Assembly: GCA_947471745.1 (NCBI GenBank)
Contig: CANJKZ010001024.1
Span: forward strand, 69,501 to 133,500
DNA length: 64,000 bases
Reading direction: 5' to 3'
Source: Closterium sp. Naga37s-1
Lineage: Eukaryota; Streptophyta; Zygnematophyceae; Desmidiales; Closteriaceae
The position numbers were made by a program, and so were the translations under genes. Of the stretch, positions 39,481 through 49,100 are shown piece by piece; position 1 is the stretch's first letter, and each line of letters begins with the position of its first letter. The notes beneath the pieces were generated by a model. It did no database searches, was not told the origin of the DNA, and saw nothing but the letters and a program-made list of their open reading frames with translations.

Positions 39481-41937
39481 CTAGCAGATGCCCTCCGTGC
39501 GACAGAAGGCTCTCAGAAGGTCGGAGGAAAACTCACCACCTGTGTCTGAGTGCAGACGCAGAACAGGAAGGTCCGAGCCGAAACTCTCACGGAGCTGGCG
39601 ACGAGTACCGGGGATCCAGTCGATCAACACCTCAGTGACCTCACCCTTGCTGCGCAAGGGGAAGACTGTGGTGTAACGCGAGTAGTCGTCAACGACCAGC
39701 AGGAGGTAACGCTCGTGACCCTGTCCACGGACGCGGGCTGGGCCCCACACGTCCATGTGAAGAGTCTGCAGAGGAGCCTCAGTCGGAGGGAACGTGGAGG
39801 AGTGAGGAGCGGCGCGCTGCCGGCCCTCGACACAGGGAACACAGTTAGGGGCAGGCCCCGGAGGAAGGGGAGGGAGGGACCGGGGTAGACCCGAGACAAG
39901 GGTACGGGAGGCCATACGTCGAAGACAAGGCAGGGAGGGGTGACCAAGGCGGTGGTGCCAAAGAAAAGTCTCGTGCGACAAGGGACGACACGAGCAGGGG
40001 GCAGACGCAGGACTAGACCTGGACGCAAACACCTGACTAGATGCAGCTACCTGACTAGACTCAGAGACCGGAGGAGGCGCAGTAGTCAGTGTGTACAGAC
40101 TAGACCCTGGCCTACGGGTGAACGTGGCCAGGTGGCGGCCCGTCCGAGAGCAAGTGCAGTGGGTCACACGCTGACCTCCAGGGGTGAACTGGTCAACCCA
40201 CGCGTCCTGGAGGTCAGCTCCACTCACCAAGTTCGTAGAGAACGAGGGGAGGTGGAGTCCCGACAGCAAGCCCGACGGGGCCGCAGGACACGGTAGAACC
40301 GTGGAAGAGTGCGCAAGGACTGGGCCCCCAGAGGGGTCAGCAAGGGAGACTGCGACAAGCCGACTGAGCGGCGTGAGTGTGGTGCTGTCTCTAAAGAAAG
40401 AGCGCGAAGCACCAAAGTCAAGTATGAAAGTGTGCAAGGCCTCAGTAGGTGCAGTACTAGAGAGAGCAGACTCACCAGCACCTGGAGCAGCAGACTCACC
40501 AGTACCTGGAGCAGCAGACGCACTAGCACCTAGAGCAGCAGCCGCAATGCCCGGGTCGGGCGGGACACTCAGGTAACAGTCACCCTCAGCACTATCAGAC
40601 AAAGCATACATGGCAGCAAGGATAGCATCGAAATCAAGATCAAAGATAGGCACATTCTGCAGAAGCAGATCATGCCAGCGAGGGAGCTCAACAGCGTCAG
40701 GAAACTGGGCACGCCAGGCGTCAGTCAAGCGACCGAAGCAGCGCTGCGTAGTGTGTGGCAGCCCACACGCCTCCCCACGACGACTGCCGGTGCGAAGAAC
40801 GTAAGTGCAGGGACCAGCACCCCCAGACCTCCCACGCCCAGCGTACCACTCACGAAGCTGCTGGGCCGACGGGGTCTCACAGGAGCGCGGCTGCTGCTGG
40901 CGCTGGCTACCACCAAAGCCTCCACGCTGCGCGGCTGCACCTCGACCAGCACCACCGCCGCCACCACCTCCACCACCGCCGCCGCCACCTCCACCACCAC
41001 CGCCGCTGCCTCCACCACCTCCGCCGCTGCCTCCACCACCGCCACTGAAGCCCCCACTCCCGGTACCACCCCCACCTCCACCGCCACCCCCTCCACCTCC
41101 TCCACCTCCTCCACCGCCTCCCCCGCCGCCCCCTCCACCACCCTTGCTCCCCTTGCCCTTGCTGTTGCGGCATCTCCCACTAGGGGCAGACGCAGCTCCG
41201 ACCTCCTCAGTGCCAACGAGGTCGACAGCAGCAGCAGAAGCAACAGAGGGGAGAAGGGGGACAGGGGAACACCCCTCAAAGAAAGGGGTGCGACGGTCGC
41301 CGCGAGAAGCACCTACAGCTAAGATACTCTTCTCAGCTGCAGCAAGGCGCTCCTCTAGCAGGTCGACAGTCAGCTCGGTGGGGCAAAGGGAGAGAAAGTG
41401 GTCCCTGAGTGAAGAAAGGGAGTCAGGGAGGCGGGTGACTAGGTAGTAGAGGGTGATGTACATGGGGGGGGGGGGTTTCTTGGCACAGAACTCAGTGGGA
41501 AGGGCAGCGCGGTAGCGGGCGTCACTAGTGCGGAGGTGAGCAACTAGGTCAGCGACTGTGGCAAAGGCGGCAAGGTCAGGGAAAAGGTACGGCAGCATGA
41601 GGCGGCTGAGGGCAGCAGTGGCAGGGGAGGAGTAGCGCGTAACTACAGCGTCGTACAAAGACTGGGCAGTCTTGTACTGGCCAAAATGCGCGCGCTCAGC
41701 AGGCGGCAGGTGACTACGAACAGCAAGACGAGCAACAGCGACACGAGTGGTCCACTGCGAGCAAACCGTACTGTCAGCAGTGGCAGCAGGAGCAGTAGAA
41801 ACACCGGACGTGTGATCGAAAAGGGATACCCCATCCCTAGAATCACACTGAAGAAAGAGCTGCAGGTCGTCAACCCACACGTCAAAGTCAATTGCACGTC
41901 CCTCAGCATCAAAGGTGAGAACAGTAGGGTTAGCCAT
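39481..41937 (-). pseudogene. gag-protease-integrase of H
   Basis: Starts at 41937 (MANPTVLTFDAEGRA). Gag, a C12 run before MYITLYYLV, a long Gly-rich stretch, then C-x13-C-x3-H-x4-C (CTYVLRTG, CGLPH, RCF) as in G. The protease box is DFGAS, replacing the conserved serine of DSG. Pre-integrase FLWHHRLGHPSLPCL, and integrase MDVWGPA and LHSDTGGEF. A TAG at 39481-39479 replaces the CAG of GIQQTFT in G, just before the third catalytic block. Otherwise 818 residues are open. Confidence 0.85.
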
Positions 41938-41979
41938 AGCAGCAGTAGGAGCAGTAGTAGCAGCAGTAACAGCAGTAGC

Positions 41980-42230
41980 TGTTACGATGCGATCTTAACT
42001 GGTAACCGGATTTAAGGAGGGCCTAGGCTTAGTAGCCTAGGCCAAGCTATTGTCGAGGTCAAGGCCAAGGGAGTGTCGATAGAAATTGACCAAACAAGTT
42101 TTGGCTTCACTAAAGTAAAGCATACAAGATATAGTCGAGAAACACAAGCAAGAGGTGCACCACCAACAGCAAAGAACAATAACTACAGTAACTACAGCAA
42201 GCAGGATATATCTTAAATATAACTTTGACA
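41980..42230 (-). repeat. 3' LTR of I
   Basis: Complete 251-bp LTR, plus-strand TGTTACGATG to AACTTTGACA. Contains the perfect hairpin CCTAGGCTTAGTAGCCTAGG, also found in J. Confidence 0.85.
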
Positions 42231-44342
42231 CACCCCCTTAGCCTGCTTGCAGTAGGAACTAGAGTAGTCAACACCCCCTGAACGGGTATAGCTGGTGCAG
42301 TGGGAGACGGCAGAGGGGTACGTGATGGGAGGCGGCGAGAGGGAGAGAGGAGAGGAGAGGAGATGAGAACACAGGAGGAGGTGAGTGAGGGATGAGGAGA
42401 GGAGGTGGGGGGGTGGCCGCGGCGTCCCCTCTTACTAACCCCCTTTTACGAAAGGGGGGTTGAGTGGGGGATGAGGAGAGGAGGTGGGGGGGTGGCCGCA
42501 GCGTCCCCTCTTACTAACCCCCACATCCCCACCCCCAATCAACCACCCTCCTTCAACCTCACCCCCCATTTCAGCCACCCCCTGGAACCGCACCCCCTCC
42601 CTCCCTTCCTTCCTCCACACCCCTGCCCAACCCACAGTTGTCTCTGCCCTGTCCTTCACACTGCAGCCAGCCCTCCCACCCCCCCGCTCCCGCCACCTAC
42701 CCCCCACAGTAGCAGCCGCGGGAGGGGAGAGGCAGGGCAGAGGGTGGTGCTCTGCTGGCGGGGTTCTGTGCTGGCGGGGTTCTCTGCTGGCGGGGTTCTC
42801 TGCTGGTGGGGTTCTCTGCTGGCGGGGTTCTCTGCTGGCGGGGTTCTCTGCTGGTGGGGTTCTCTGCTGGCGGGGTTCTCTGCTGGCGGGGTCTCGTGCT
42901 GGCGGCTGGCCCTGGAGCTGGTGCTGGTGCTGGCGGCTGGCCCTGGAGCTGGTGTTGGTGCTGGCGGCTGGCCCTGGTGCTGGTGCTGGCGGCTGGCCCT
43001 GGAGCTGGTGCTGGTGCTGGCGGCTGGCCCTGGTGCTGGTGCTGGTGCTGGCGGCTGGCCCTGGAGCTGGTGCTGGTGCTGGCGGCTGGCCCTGGAGCTG
43101 GTGCTGGTGCTGGCGGCTGGCCCTGGAGCTGGTGCTGGCGGCTGGCCCTGGAGCTGGTGCTGGTGCTGGCGGCTGGCCCTGGTGCTGGTGCTGGTGCTGG
43201 CGGCTGGCCCTGGTGCTGGTGCTGGTGCTGGCGGCTGGCCCTGGAGCTGTTGCTGGTGCTGGCGGCTGGCCCTGGAGCTGGTGCTGGTGCTGGCGGCTGG
43301 CCCTGGTGCTGGTGCTGGTGCTGGCGGCTGGCCCTGGAGCTGGTGCTGGTGCTGGCGGCTGGCCCTGGAGCTGGTGCTGGTGCTGGCGGCTGGCCCTGGA
43401 GCTGGTGCTGGTGCTGGCGGCTGGCCCTGGAGCTGGTGCTGGTGCTGGCGGCTGGCCCTGGTGCTGGTGCTGGTGCTGGCGGCTGGCCCTGGTGCTGGTG
43501 CTGGTGCTGGCGGCTGGCCCTGGTGCCTGGTGCCTGGTGCTGATGGGGCGCGACGGGTGGGACGAGCTGGAGAAGGGCTACAGGCTGGGCGGGATCTGAC
43601 GGTAGGAGGCGCGCAAGCGCTCGTGCGATCGCCGGTGCTCTGGCGGTGATCGCTGGTTTTCCGCCGCCACTCCCTTCCCCCTTTTCCTCTCTCCCCCACA
43701 ACATTCCGCCGCCACTCCCTTCCCCCTTTCCCTCTCCCCCCCACAGCGTTCCGCTGCCACTCCCTTCCCCTTTTCCCTCTCCCCCCCACAGCGACCGCCG
43801 CTGCACACGCGAACAGCCGCGACTGGGGGGGTGACGGGCATGGGGCGCGGGTAATGCGACGGGCAGAGTGGCAGCGGGCTACGGTGCTCCGGGGCGACGG
43901 GAAGCAGGGCGGGGTTCGAGTGGGGTACGGGCGACGGGTGGGGTGCGGGTGGCGTACAGGCGACGGGCAGGGTGCGGGTTGCGGCGAGCGGAACGGGGGG
44001 ACGTAACGGGTGGCGCGACGCGACGGCGGGGCCCGCGCGGGTCCGGATCAACGAGAACGAGGGCCCGCGGGGGTCCTTAACTAGCGCAAGAACGGGGCCC
44101 GTAGGGGGCCCTTAACTAGCACAAGATCGGGGCCCGCGCGGGCCCTTAACTAGCGCGAGAACGGGGCCCGCGCGGGCCCTTAACTAGCACGAGAACGGGG
44201 CCCGCGCGGGCCCTTAGCTAGCACGAGAACGGGGCCCGCGGGGGGTCCTTAGGCTAGCGCGAGAATGGGGCCCGTGGGGAGCCGCGCTACGATACGAATG
44301 GGGCGACGGAGCACGGGGCGACGGGCTAACGGAGCGCGGGGC
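42231..44342. repeat. repeat-filled interior of I
   Basis: 2.1 kb without a gene. An 80-bp tandem duplication (about 42390-42525) contains TGGCCGC and TCTTACTAACCCCC. 16-bp units GGCGGGGTTCTCTGCT follow (about 42750-42895), then a minisatellite of 30- and 36-bp units based on GGCTGGCCCTGGAGCTGGTG (about 42900-43530), then 34-bp units with a GGGCCCGCGCGGGCCC palindrome and CTTAACTAGC (about 44040-44260). Long predicted peptides on both strands come from these repeats. Confidence 0.8.
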
Positions 44343-44378
44343 GGTGGGCCCATGTGAGAATCGACTGGCTCTATACCA
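44343..44378 (-). other. PBS and GGGCCCACC motif of I
   Basis: Minus strand TGGTATAGAGC followed after 16 bases by GGGCCCACC; the hairpin and T-tract of the other elements are not evident here. Confidence 0.7.
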
Positions 44379-44634
44379 TGTTACGATGCGATCTTAACTG
44401 GTAACCGGATTTAAGGAGGGCCTAGGCTTAGTAGCCTAGGCCAAGCTATTGTCGAGGTCAAGGCCAAGGGAGTGTCGATAGAAATTGACCAAACAAGTTT
44501 TGGCTTCACTAAAGCAAAGCATACAAGTGTCAAAGTTATATTTAAGATATATCCTGCTTGCTGTAGTTACTGTAGTTATTGTTCTTTGCTGTTGGTGGTG
44601 CACCTCTTGCTTGTGTTTCTCGACTATATCTTGT
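44379..44634 (-). repeat. 5' LTR of I with inverted tip
   Basis: 44379-44527 matches 41980-42128 with one difference. From 44528 to 44634 the sequence is the exact reverse complement of 42124-42230. The 5 bases ACAAG are present at 44523-44527 and again, complemented, at 44630-44634, explaining the 5-bp excess over the other LTR. Confidence 0.9.
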
Positions 44635-44878
44635 TGTCACGGGACGAACTTAGCTAGGAACGGGTTTAACTAAGGGCCTAGGCTTAGTAGCCTAGGCCAA
44701 GCGGGTGTCGAGGGAGTTGTGCCAAGAGAGAATCGAGAATGTGTTGAGGTTCACTATAGCACACGAGTACATATAGCAACCTAACAAAGATGAAAGAGGT
44801 GCACCACCATACAAGGGAATTACACAACAGCTACACTACAGGCAGATTATACTAAATAGATATAAATCTATTGTGACA
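44635..44878 (-). repeat. 3' LTR of J
   Basis: Plus strand TGTCACGGGACG to ATTGTGACA. Shares the CCTAGGCTTAGTAGCCTAGG hairpin and neighbouring words (GAGGTGCACCACCA) with the LTR of I, so the families are related. Confidence 0.9.
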
Positions 44879-47122
44879 CACCCCCTATCTGCCTGAAGTG
44901 CATAACCATGTGCAGAGCCCCCCTTGAAGGGGTACACCTGTAAAACCCCATTACAGGGCGTGGGAACACCAGCAAGGGGCCCCCTCTGAAGCTGACAAGC
45001 AGCAACCACCAAGCAGCATCTGAACCACCGCGGTGGAACAGGTGCCCGGTTGCGGTTGAACGCCCCGCAGCTGGTGCACGGTGTGCGAGGAGCACGGGTA
45101 CGGGTAGCGGGTTTGGGTAGCAACTAGGAGCTGGACGGGACGGGCCGCACGGGGGTGACGAGCAGCACGAGACCGGGCAGCACAGACCGGGTGGGGCACG
45201 AGCGAGAACTGACAGCACGGGTGGGGCACCAACGGGTACGGACAGCACGGGTAGGGCACAAACAGGCAGAACGGGGCAGCACGGGCAGAACAGGGCAACA
45301 CGGGCAGAACGGGGCAGGACACGGGCTGAACGGGGCAACTCGGGCAGAACGGGGCAGCACACGGGCTGAACGGGGCAACACGGGCAGAACAGGGCAGAAC
45401 ACGGGCTGAACGGGGCAAGACACGGGCTGAACGGGGCAACACGGGCAGAACAGGGCAGAACACGGGCTGAACGGGGCAGGACACGGGCTGAACAAGGCAA
45501 CACGGGCAGAACAGGGCAACACGGGCTGAACGGGGCAACACGGGCAGAACGGGGCAGGACACGGGCAGAACAGGCAGCACGGGCAGAACGGGGGACACTG
45601 GGCGCGGGTAGAACACGGGCAGCAACTGGAGACACGGGTGGGCACGGGCAGTATGGCACGGGAACGGGCAGCAACACGGGCAGGATCACAGGCAGAATCA
45701 CGGGCAAAATCACGGGCGACAACACGGGCAGAATCACGGGCAGAATCACGGTCAGGATCACGGGCAGAACACGGGCAAAATACGGGCAGCACACGGGTAT
45801 GATCACGGGCACAATCACGGGCAGCAGTACGGGCAGAATCACGGGCAGGATCACGGGCAGAACACGGGCAGGAAACGGGCAGAACACGGGTATTATCATG
45901 GGCACAGGCTGAACGGGGCAACACGGGCAGAACGGGGCAGGACACGGGCTGAACGGGGTAACACGGGGAGAGCCGGGCAGCACGGGAACACGGGGGGCAG
46001 CACGGGAGCACGGGGGCAACACGGGAACACGGGGGCAGCACGGGAACACGGGGGCAGAAAGGGAACACGGGGGCAACACGGGAATGGGCACGGGGCAAGC
46101 ACGGCGAACACGGGCGGACAGCACGTGCATGGGCACGGGGCAAGCACGGGGCGAACAGGAGCACGGGAAGCACGGGGCAGCACGGGACGAATGAGAGCAC
46201 GGAGCGCACGGGACGAACGAGAGCACGGAACGCACGGGACGAACGGGAGAACGGGAGCACGGGAGCACGGGAACAACGGGGTAGCAGCACGGGAGACACG
46301 GGGCGGGGGGATGACAGGAGGAGGAGTGGTGGCAGTTGCTGCAGCTGGAACATCCACCCACACCCCCTAAACCTCCCCCTTACATGAGCCGCCAACTCCG
46401 CCACTCCCCCTACCCCAGCCGTCCCCCACGGGCCAACACCCCACCTCCTCCCCCTCCTGCTGGAAATGGGGACGGAGATGGAGGTGGGATGGCATTTGTC
46501 GGTGGGGGGTCGGGATCTGGGGCAGAACGGCGGTCTGGGTGCAGGTACGGGGTGCGGACGGGTCTCGCGGACAGGAGCACGGACGTTGTGCGTGGTGCGG
46601 GTTGCGTACGGGCGACGGGCGGGGTGCGGGGCGCGGGTGGCGTACGAGCGGCGAGTGAGGTGCGGGGCGCGGGTCGCGGACGATCTGTAGCGTGCAGTGG
46701 CGGAGCAGCAGCTTCTCCCGCCACTCCCGCCACGCCCGCCATTCCTGCCACTCCCTTCACAGTAGCCGCGAAGTCGACGGGAGGGCGGGCAGGGACGGAA
46801 CGGGACGAGACGAAACGCGGGCAAGCGCTGGTGCTCAAGTGACGGTCGCCACCCTTTTCCCCCTCTCCTCTCCCCCCCCCATCGCGACCGTCGACGTTTC
46901 CGCGACAGTGAGCCGCGACGAGGCAGCGTGACGGGGAAGGGCGACGGGGAAGGAAGCGGCGGTTCGAGAGGCCGACGGGGGGCAAGAGCAGCGGCGCGAA
47001 ACAGCGGGTCGACGAACGCCGTCACTCCCGCCGCGACCGTCGTGTCCGTCACGACTACCGTGACGGATTTTGCTACGGGCGAGCGACGGGGAAGGACGGG
47101 ACGCGCCATCACGATAACTAAC
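44879..47122. repeat. repeat-filled interior of J
   Basis: About 2.2 kb. 45240-46310 is a minisatellite of ACGGGCAGAACGGGGCAGC and ACACGGGCTGAACGGGGC units, in places AATCACGGGCAGG. The rest is GC-rich, with CGGGTTGCGGGCGACGGG-like words also seen in I (43930-43990). Large frames on both strands are repeat artefacts. No gag/pol motif. Confidence 0.8.
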
Positions 47123-47169
47123 GGTGGGCCCTTTAAAAAATAGGTCGGGAACGACCTAGCTCAATACCA
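47123..47169 (-). other. PBS and leader hairpin module of J
   Basis: Minus strand: TGGTATTGAGC, hairpin AGGTCG TTCC CGACCT, T6 tract, GGGCCCACC. Confidence 0.8.
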
Positions 47170-47413
47170 TGTCACGGGACGAACTTAGCTAGGAACGGGT
47201 TTAACTAAGGGCCTAGGCTTAGTAGCCTAGGCCAAGCGGGTGTCGAGGGAGTTGTGCCAAGAGAGAATCGAGAATGTGTTGAGGTTCACTATAGCACACG
47301 AGTACATATAGCAACCTAACAAAGATGAAAGAGGTGCACCACCATACAAGGGAATTACACAACAGCTACACTACAGGCAGATTATACTAAATAGATATAA
47401 ATCTATTGTCACA
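47170..47413 (-). repeat. 5' LTR of J
   Basis: Matches 44635-44878 except for one base in its final TGTCACA; followed by GTAGC, the right target duplication of I. Confidence 0.9.
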
Positions 47414-47418
47414 GTAGC

Positions 47419-48183
47419 AGCAGTAGCAGCAGAGGTAGTAGGGCACAGTGGGCGGTGCGGCTCAGTGGGCGGCGCGGCTCGGCTGGGCGGCGCGGCTCGG
47501 CTGGGCGGCGCAGCTCGGCTGGGCGGCGCGGCTCGGCTGGGCGGCGCGGCTCGGCTCCTGGCGGCGCGGCGTAGCAGGGCGGCGCGGGTGCTTACCAGGG
47601 GCAGGTGCAGGCAGGGCCGCGACTGGGGCGGCAGCAGGGCAGGGCCGCAGCGGGCGGCTGCAGGGCAGGGCCGCAACGGGCAGCGACAGGCAGGGCCGCA
47701 ACGGGCCAGTGACGGGCGAGCGACAGGCGGCGACAGGCCAGCGGCAGGCGACGACGGGCCGGCGACGGGTGGCAACGAGCCGGGACAGGCCGGCGACGGG
47801 TCTGGACGGGCCGGGACGGGCCAGTGGCGGCGGCGAAGGCAGGGCCGCGGGGCAGGGCCGCAGCACGCGGCGAAAACAGGGCCGCGACGGGCGGCTAAGG
47901 GCCGCGACGGGCGGTGAAGGGCCGTGACGGGCCCCAAAGGCAGGGCCTCGACGGGCCTCTAAGGCAGAGCCGCGAGGGGCGGCACTAGGGTAGGGCCGCG
48001 ACGGGCCTCTAAGGCAGGGCCGCGACGGGCCTCTAAGGCAGGGCCGCGACGGGCGGCACTAGGGTAGGGCCGCGACGGGCCTCTAAGTCAGGGCCGCGAC
48101 GGGCGGCACAAGGGCAGGGCGCGCGACGGCGCAGGTGAAACAGGCGCGAGGCGGGCTTCGGGCAGGGCAGGAAAAAAAATCGT
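47419..48183 (-). repeat. GC-rich leader of H
   Basis: Continues the H leader interrupted at 41979: GGCTCGGCTGGGCGGCGC repeats, then GGGCCGCGACGGGCCTCTAAGG-like repeats (47880-48110), the reverse of the G leader. Confidence 0.75.
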
Positions 48184-48236
48184 GGTGGGCCCAAAAAAAA
48201 AAAACGTTCCCACTAGGGAACCTGCTCTGAATACTA
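48184..48236 (-). other. PBS and leader hairpin module of H
   Basis: Minus strand: TAGTATTCAGAGC, hairpin GTTCCC TAGT GGGAAC, T12 tract, GGGCCCACC. Confidence 0.75.
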
Positions 48237-48366
48237 TGTTAGAATGTGAGCGAATGAGTGACTGAACTAGAAAGCAGGTGGGTACATGTAGGAAACCTAA
48301 AAGTGTTGTACCCTGTAAGGACTACCCCACTACAGCCTAAACAGACTATAGCATATAAGTTTGACA
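48237..48366 (-). repeat. 5' LTR of H
   Basis: 130 bp; differs from the other H LTR at two positions; followed by CGGGC. Confidence 0.9.
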
Positions 48367-48371
48367 CGGGC

Positions 48372-48784
48372 GTACCATCTGCTGATGATCGTCAAGTCAA
48401 AGGTGCTGGTGTTCTACTCACATGTGCAGCCTCGTCGAGCTGTGCTACACAACATGGCATCACCTAACTCCACACCCACTCATGTGCTTGTACCTGTGTA
48501 CGAGGTCACGTGCATGGATACAAGCACATGGGTGGGGGGAGGTGGGGTGTGGAGTGTATCTGGTGGCACTGGAGTGGGACATGGAGTCAAGAAGCATAAG
48601 TGTCAACCAAGGGTTGCCAATAGGCAGGGGGAGCAGGCGGAATGGATGCAGCCGGTTGCCGTTCGTCATCCGTCGTGATGCAGCGGTATCGTGGGACTGG
48701 TTGCTGCTGATGAACGGCACCACCTGAGAGAAGAATGGTGAACATACATGAGAGCACGCATTTCTGCATACCTGGTGAGCAAAT
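48372..48784 (+). other. segment of E between H and K
   Basis: The first 96 bp continue the E frame (VPSADDRQVKGAGVLL) to a TAA at 48465-48467. The remainder has no long frame. Near its end GCATACCTGGTGAGCA resembles repeats at 35190-35240 and 55945-56030, supporting that these pieces belong together. Ends in CAAAT, the left target duplication of K. Confidence 0.5.
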
Positions 48785-48912
48785 TGTGAAGAAATAGGAA
48801 TGAATGATTGACTAGAAAATGAGTTGGGTACAAATATGAAATCCTATGAAACTGTACCCCATAGTGTCTACCCCACTACAGCCTAGATAGGCTATATGAT
48901 TAATGTTTGACA
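48785..48912 (-). repeat. 3' LTR of K
   Basis: Plus strand TGTGAAGAAA to GTTTGACA, beside a polypurine tract complement CACCCCAATA. Confidence 0.9.
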
Positions 48913-49100
48913 CACCCCAATAGGCAAAGTGGGGGAGAACAAGGGGTCACAAGACCAGTCAAGCAAAGCAAGCTCAGGGTGGATCACAACGTCACCACAC
49001 ATTCTGAGCACAGGTTCAAAGGCCACAAGGCCAGTTCACATGCAAGTGCATATATAAAAGGTAAACAAGCAGGTATATATAGATCACAGTACAAGTAAGG
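48913..49100 (-). other. 3' untranslated tail of K
   Basis: Same tail type as G and H in reverse (GCAAGCTCAGGGTGGATC). Confidence 0.7.

Larger units (their letters stand above)
41980..44634 (-). mobile_element. non-autonomous LTR element I
   Basis: Left (3') LTR 41980-42230 (251 bp) with polypurine tract CACCCCCTTA inside it; right (5') LTR 44379-44634 with PBS TGGTATAGAGC (44368-44378, minus). Left flank GTAGC (41975-41979); the matching GTAGC lies at 47414-47418, beyond J. The last 107 bp of the right LTR are inverted. The interior has no gag or pol. LTRs differ by one base outside the rearranged tip. Confidence 0.85.
44635..47413 (-). mobile_element. non-autonomous LTR element J
   Basis: LTRs 44635-44878 and 47170-47413 (244 bp each, one difference seen, at the outermost right end: TGTCACA against TGTGACA). 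PBS TGGTATTGAGC on the minus strand at 47159-47169; polypurine tract CACCCCCT beside the left LTR. Left neighbour is CTTGT (complement of ACAAG), right neighbour GTAGC, as expected if J was inserted in the LTR of I and then inverted with the LTR tip. Interior without gag or pol. Confidence 0.85.
35618..48366 (-). mobile_element. copia element H (contains I and J)
   Basis: LTRs 35618-35747 and 48237-48366 (130 bp each, two differences), with perfect target duplication CGGGC (35613-35617, 48367-48371). The minus-strand body is closely related to G. Elements I and J (41980-47413) interrupt its leader just upstream of the gag ATG, with duplication GTAGC. Three lesions in pol are visible: a protease motif change, one nonsense codon and one frameshift. 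Confidence 0.9.

Noticed and set aside
42405-43806. Several open frames of 240-410 codons on both strands
   Set aside because: They follow the minisatellite of element I and encode only its repeat unit in different frames; no domain or start context.
44868-47112. Cys/Pro/Val-rich frames of 497 and 662 codons on the minus strand
   Set aside because: They span LTR, minisatellite and interior of J without domain content; the cysteines come from the ACGGGCAG repeat.
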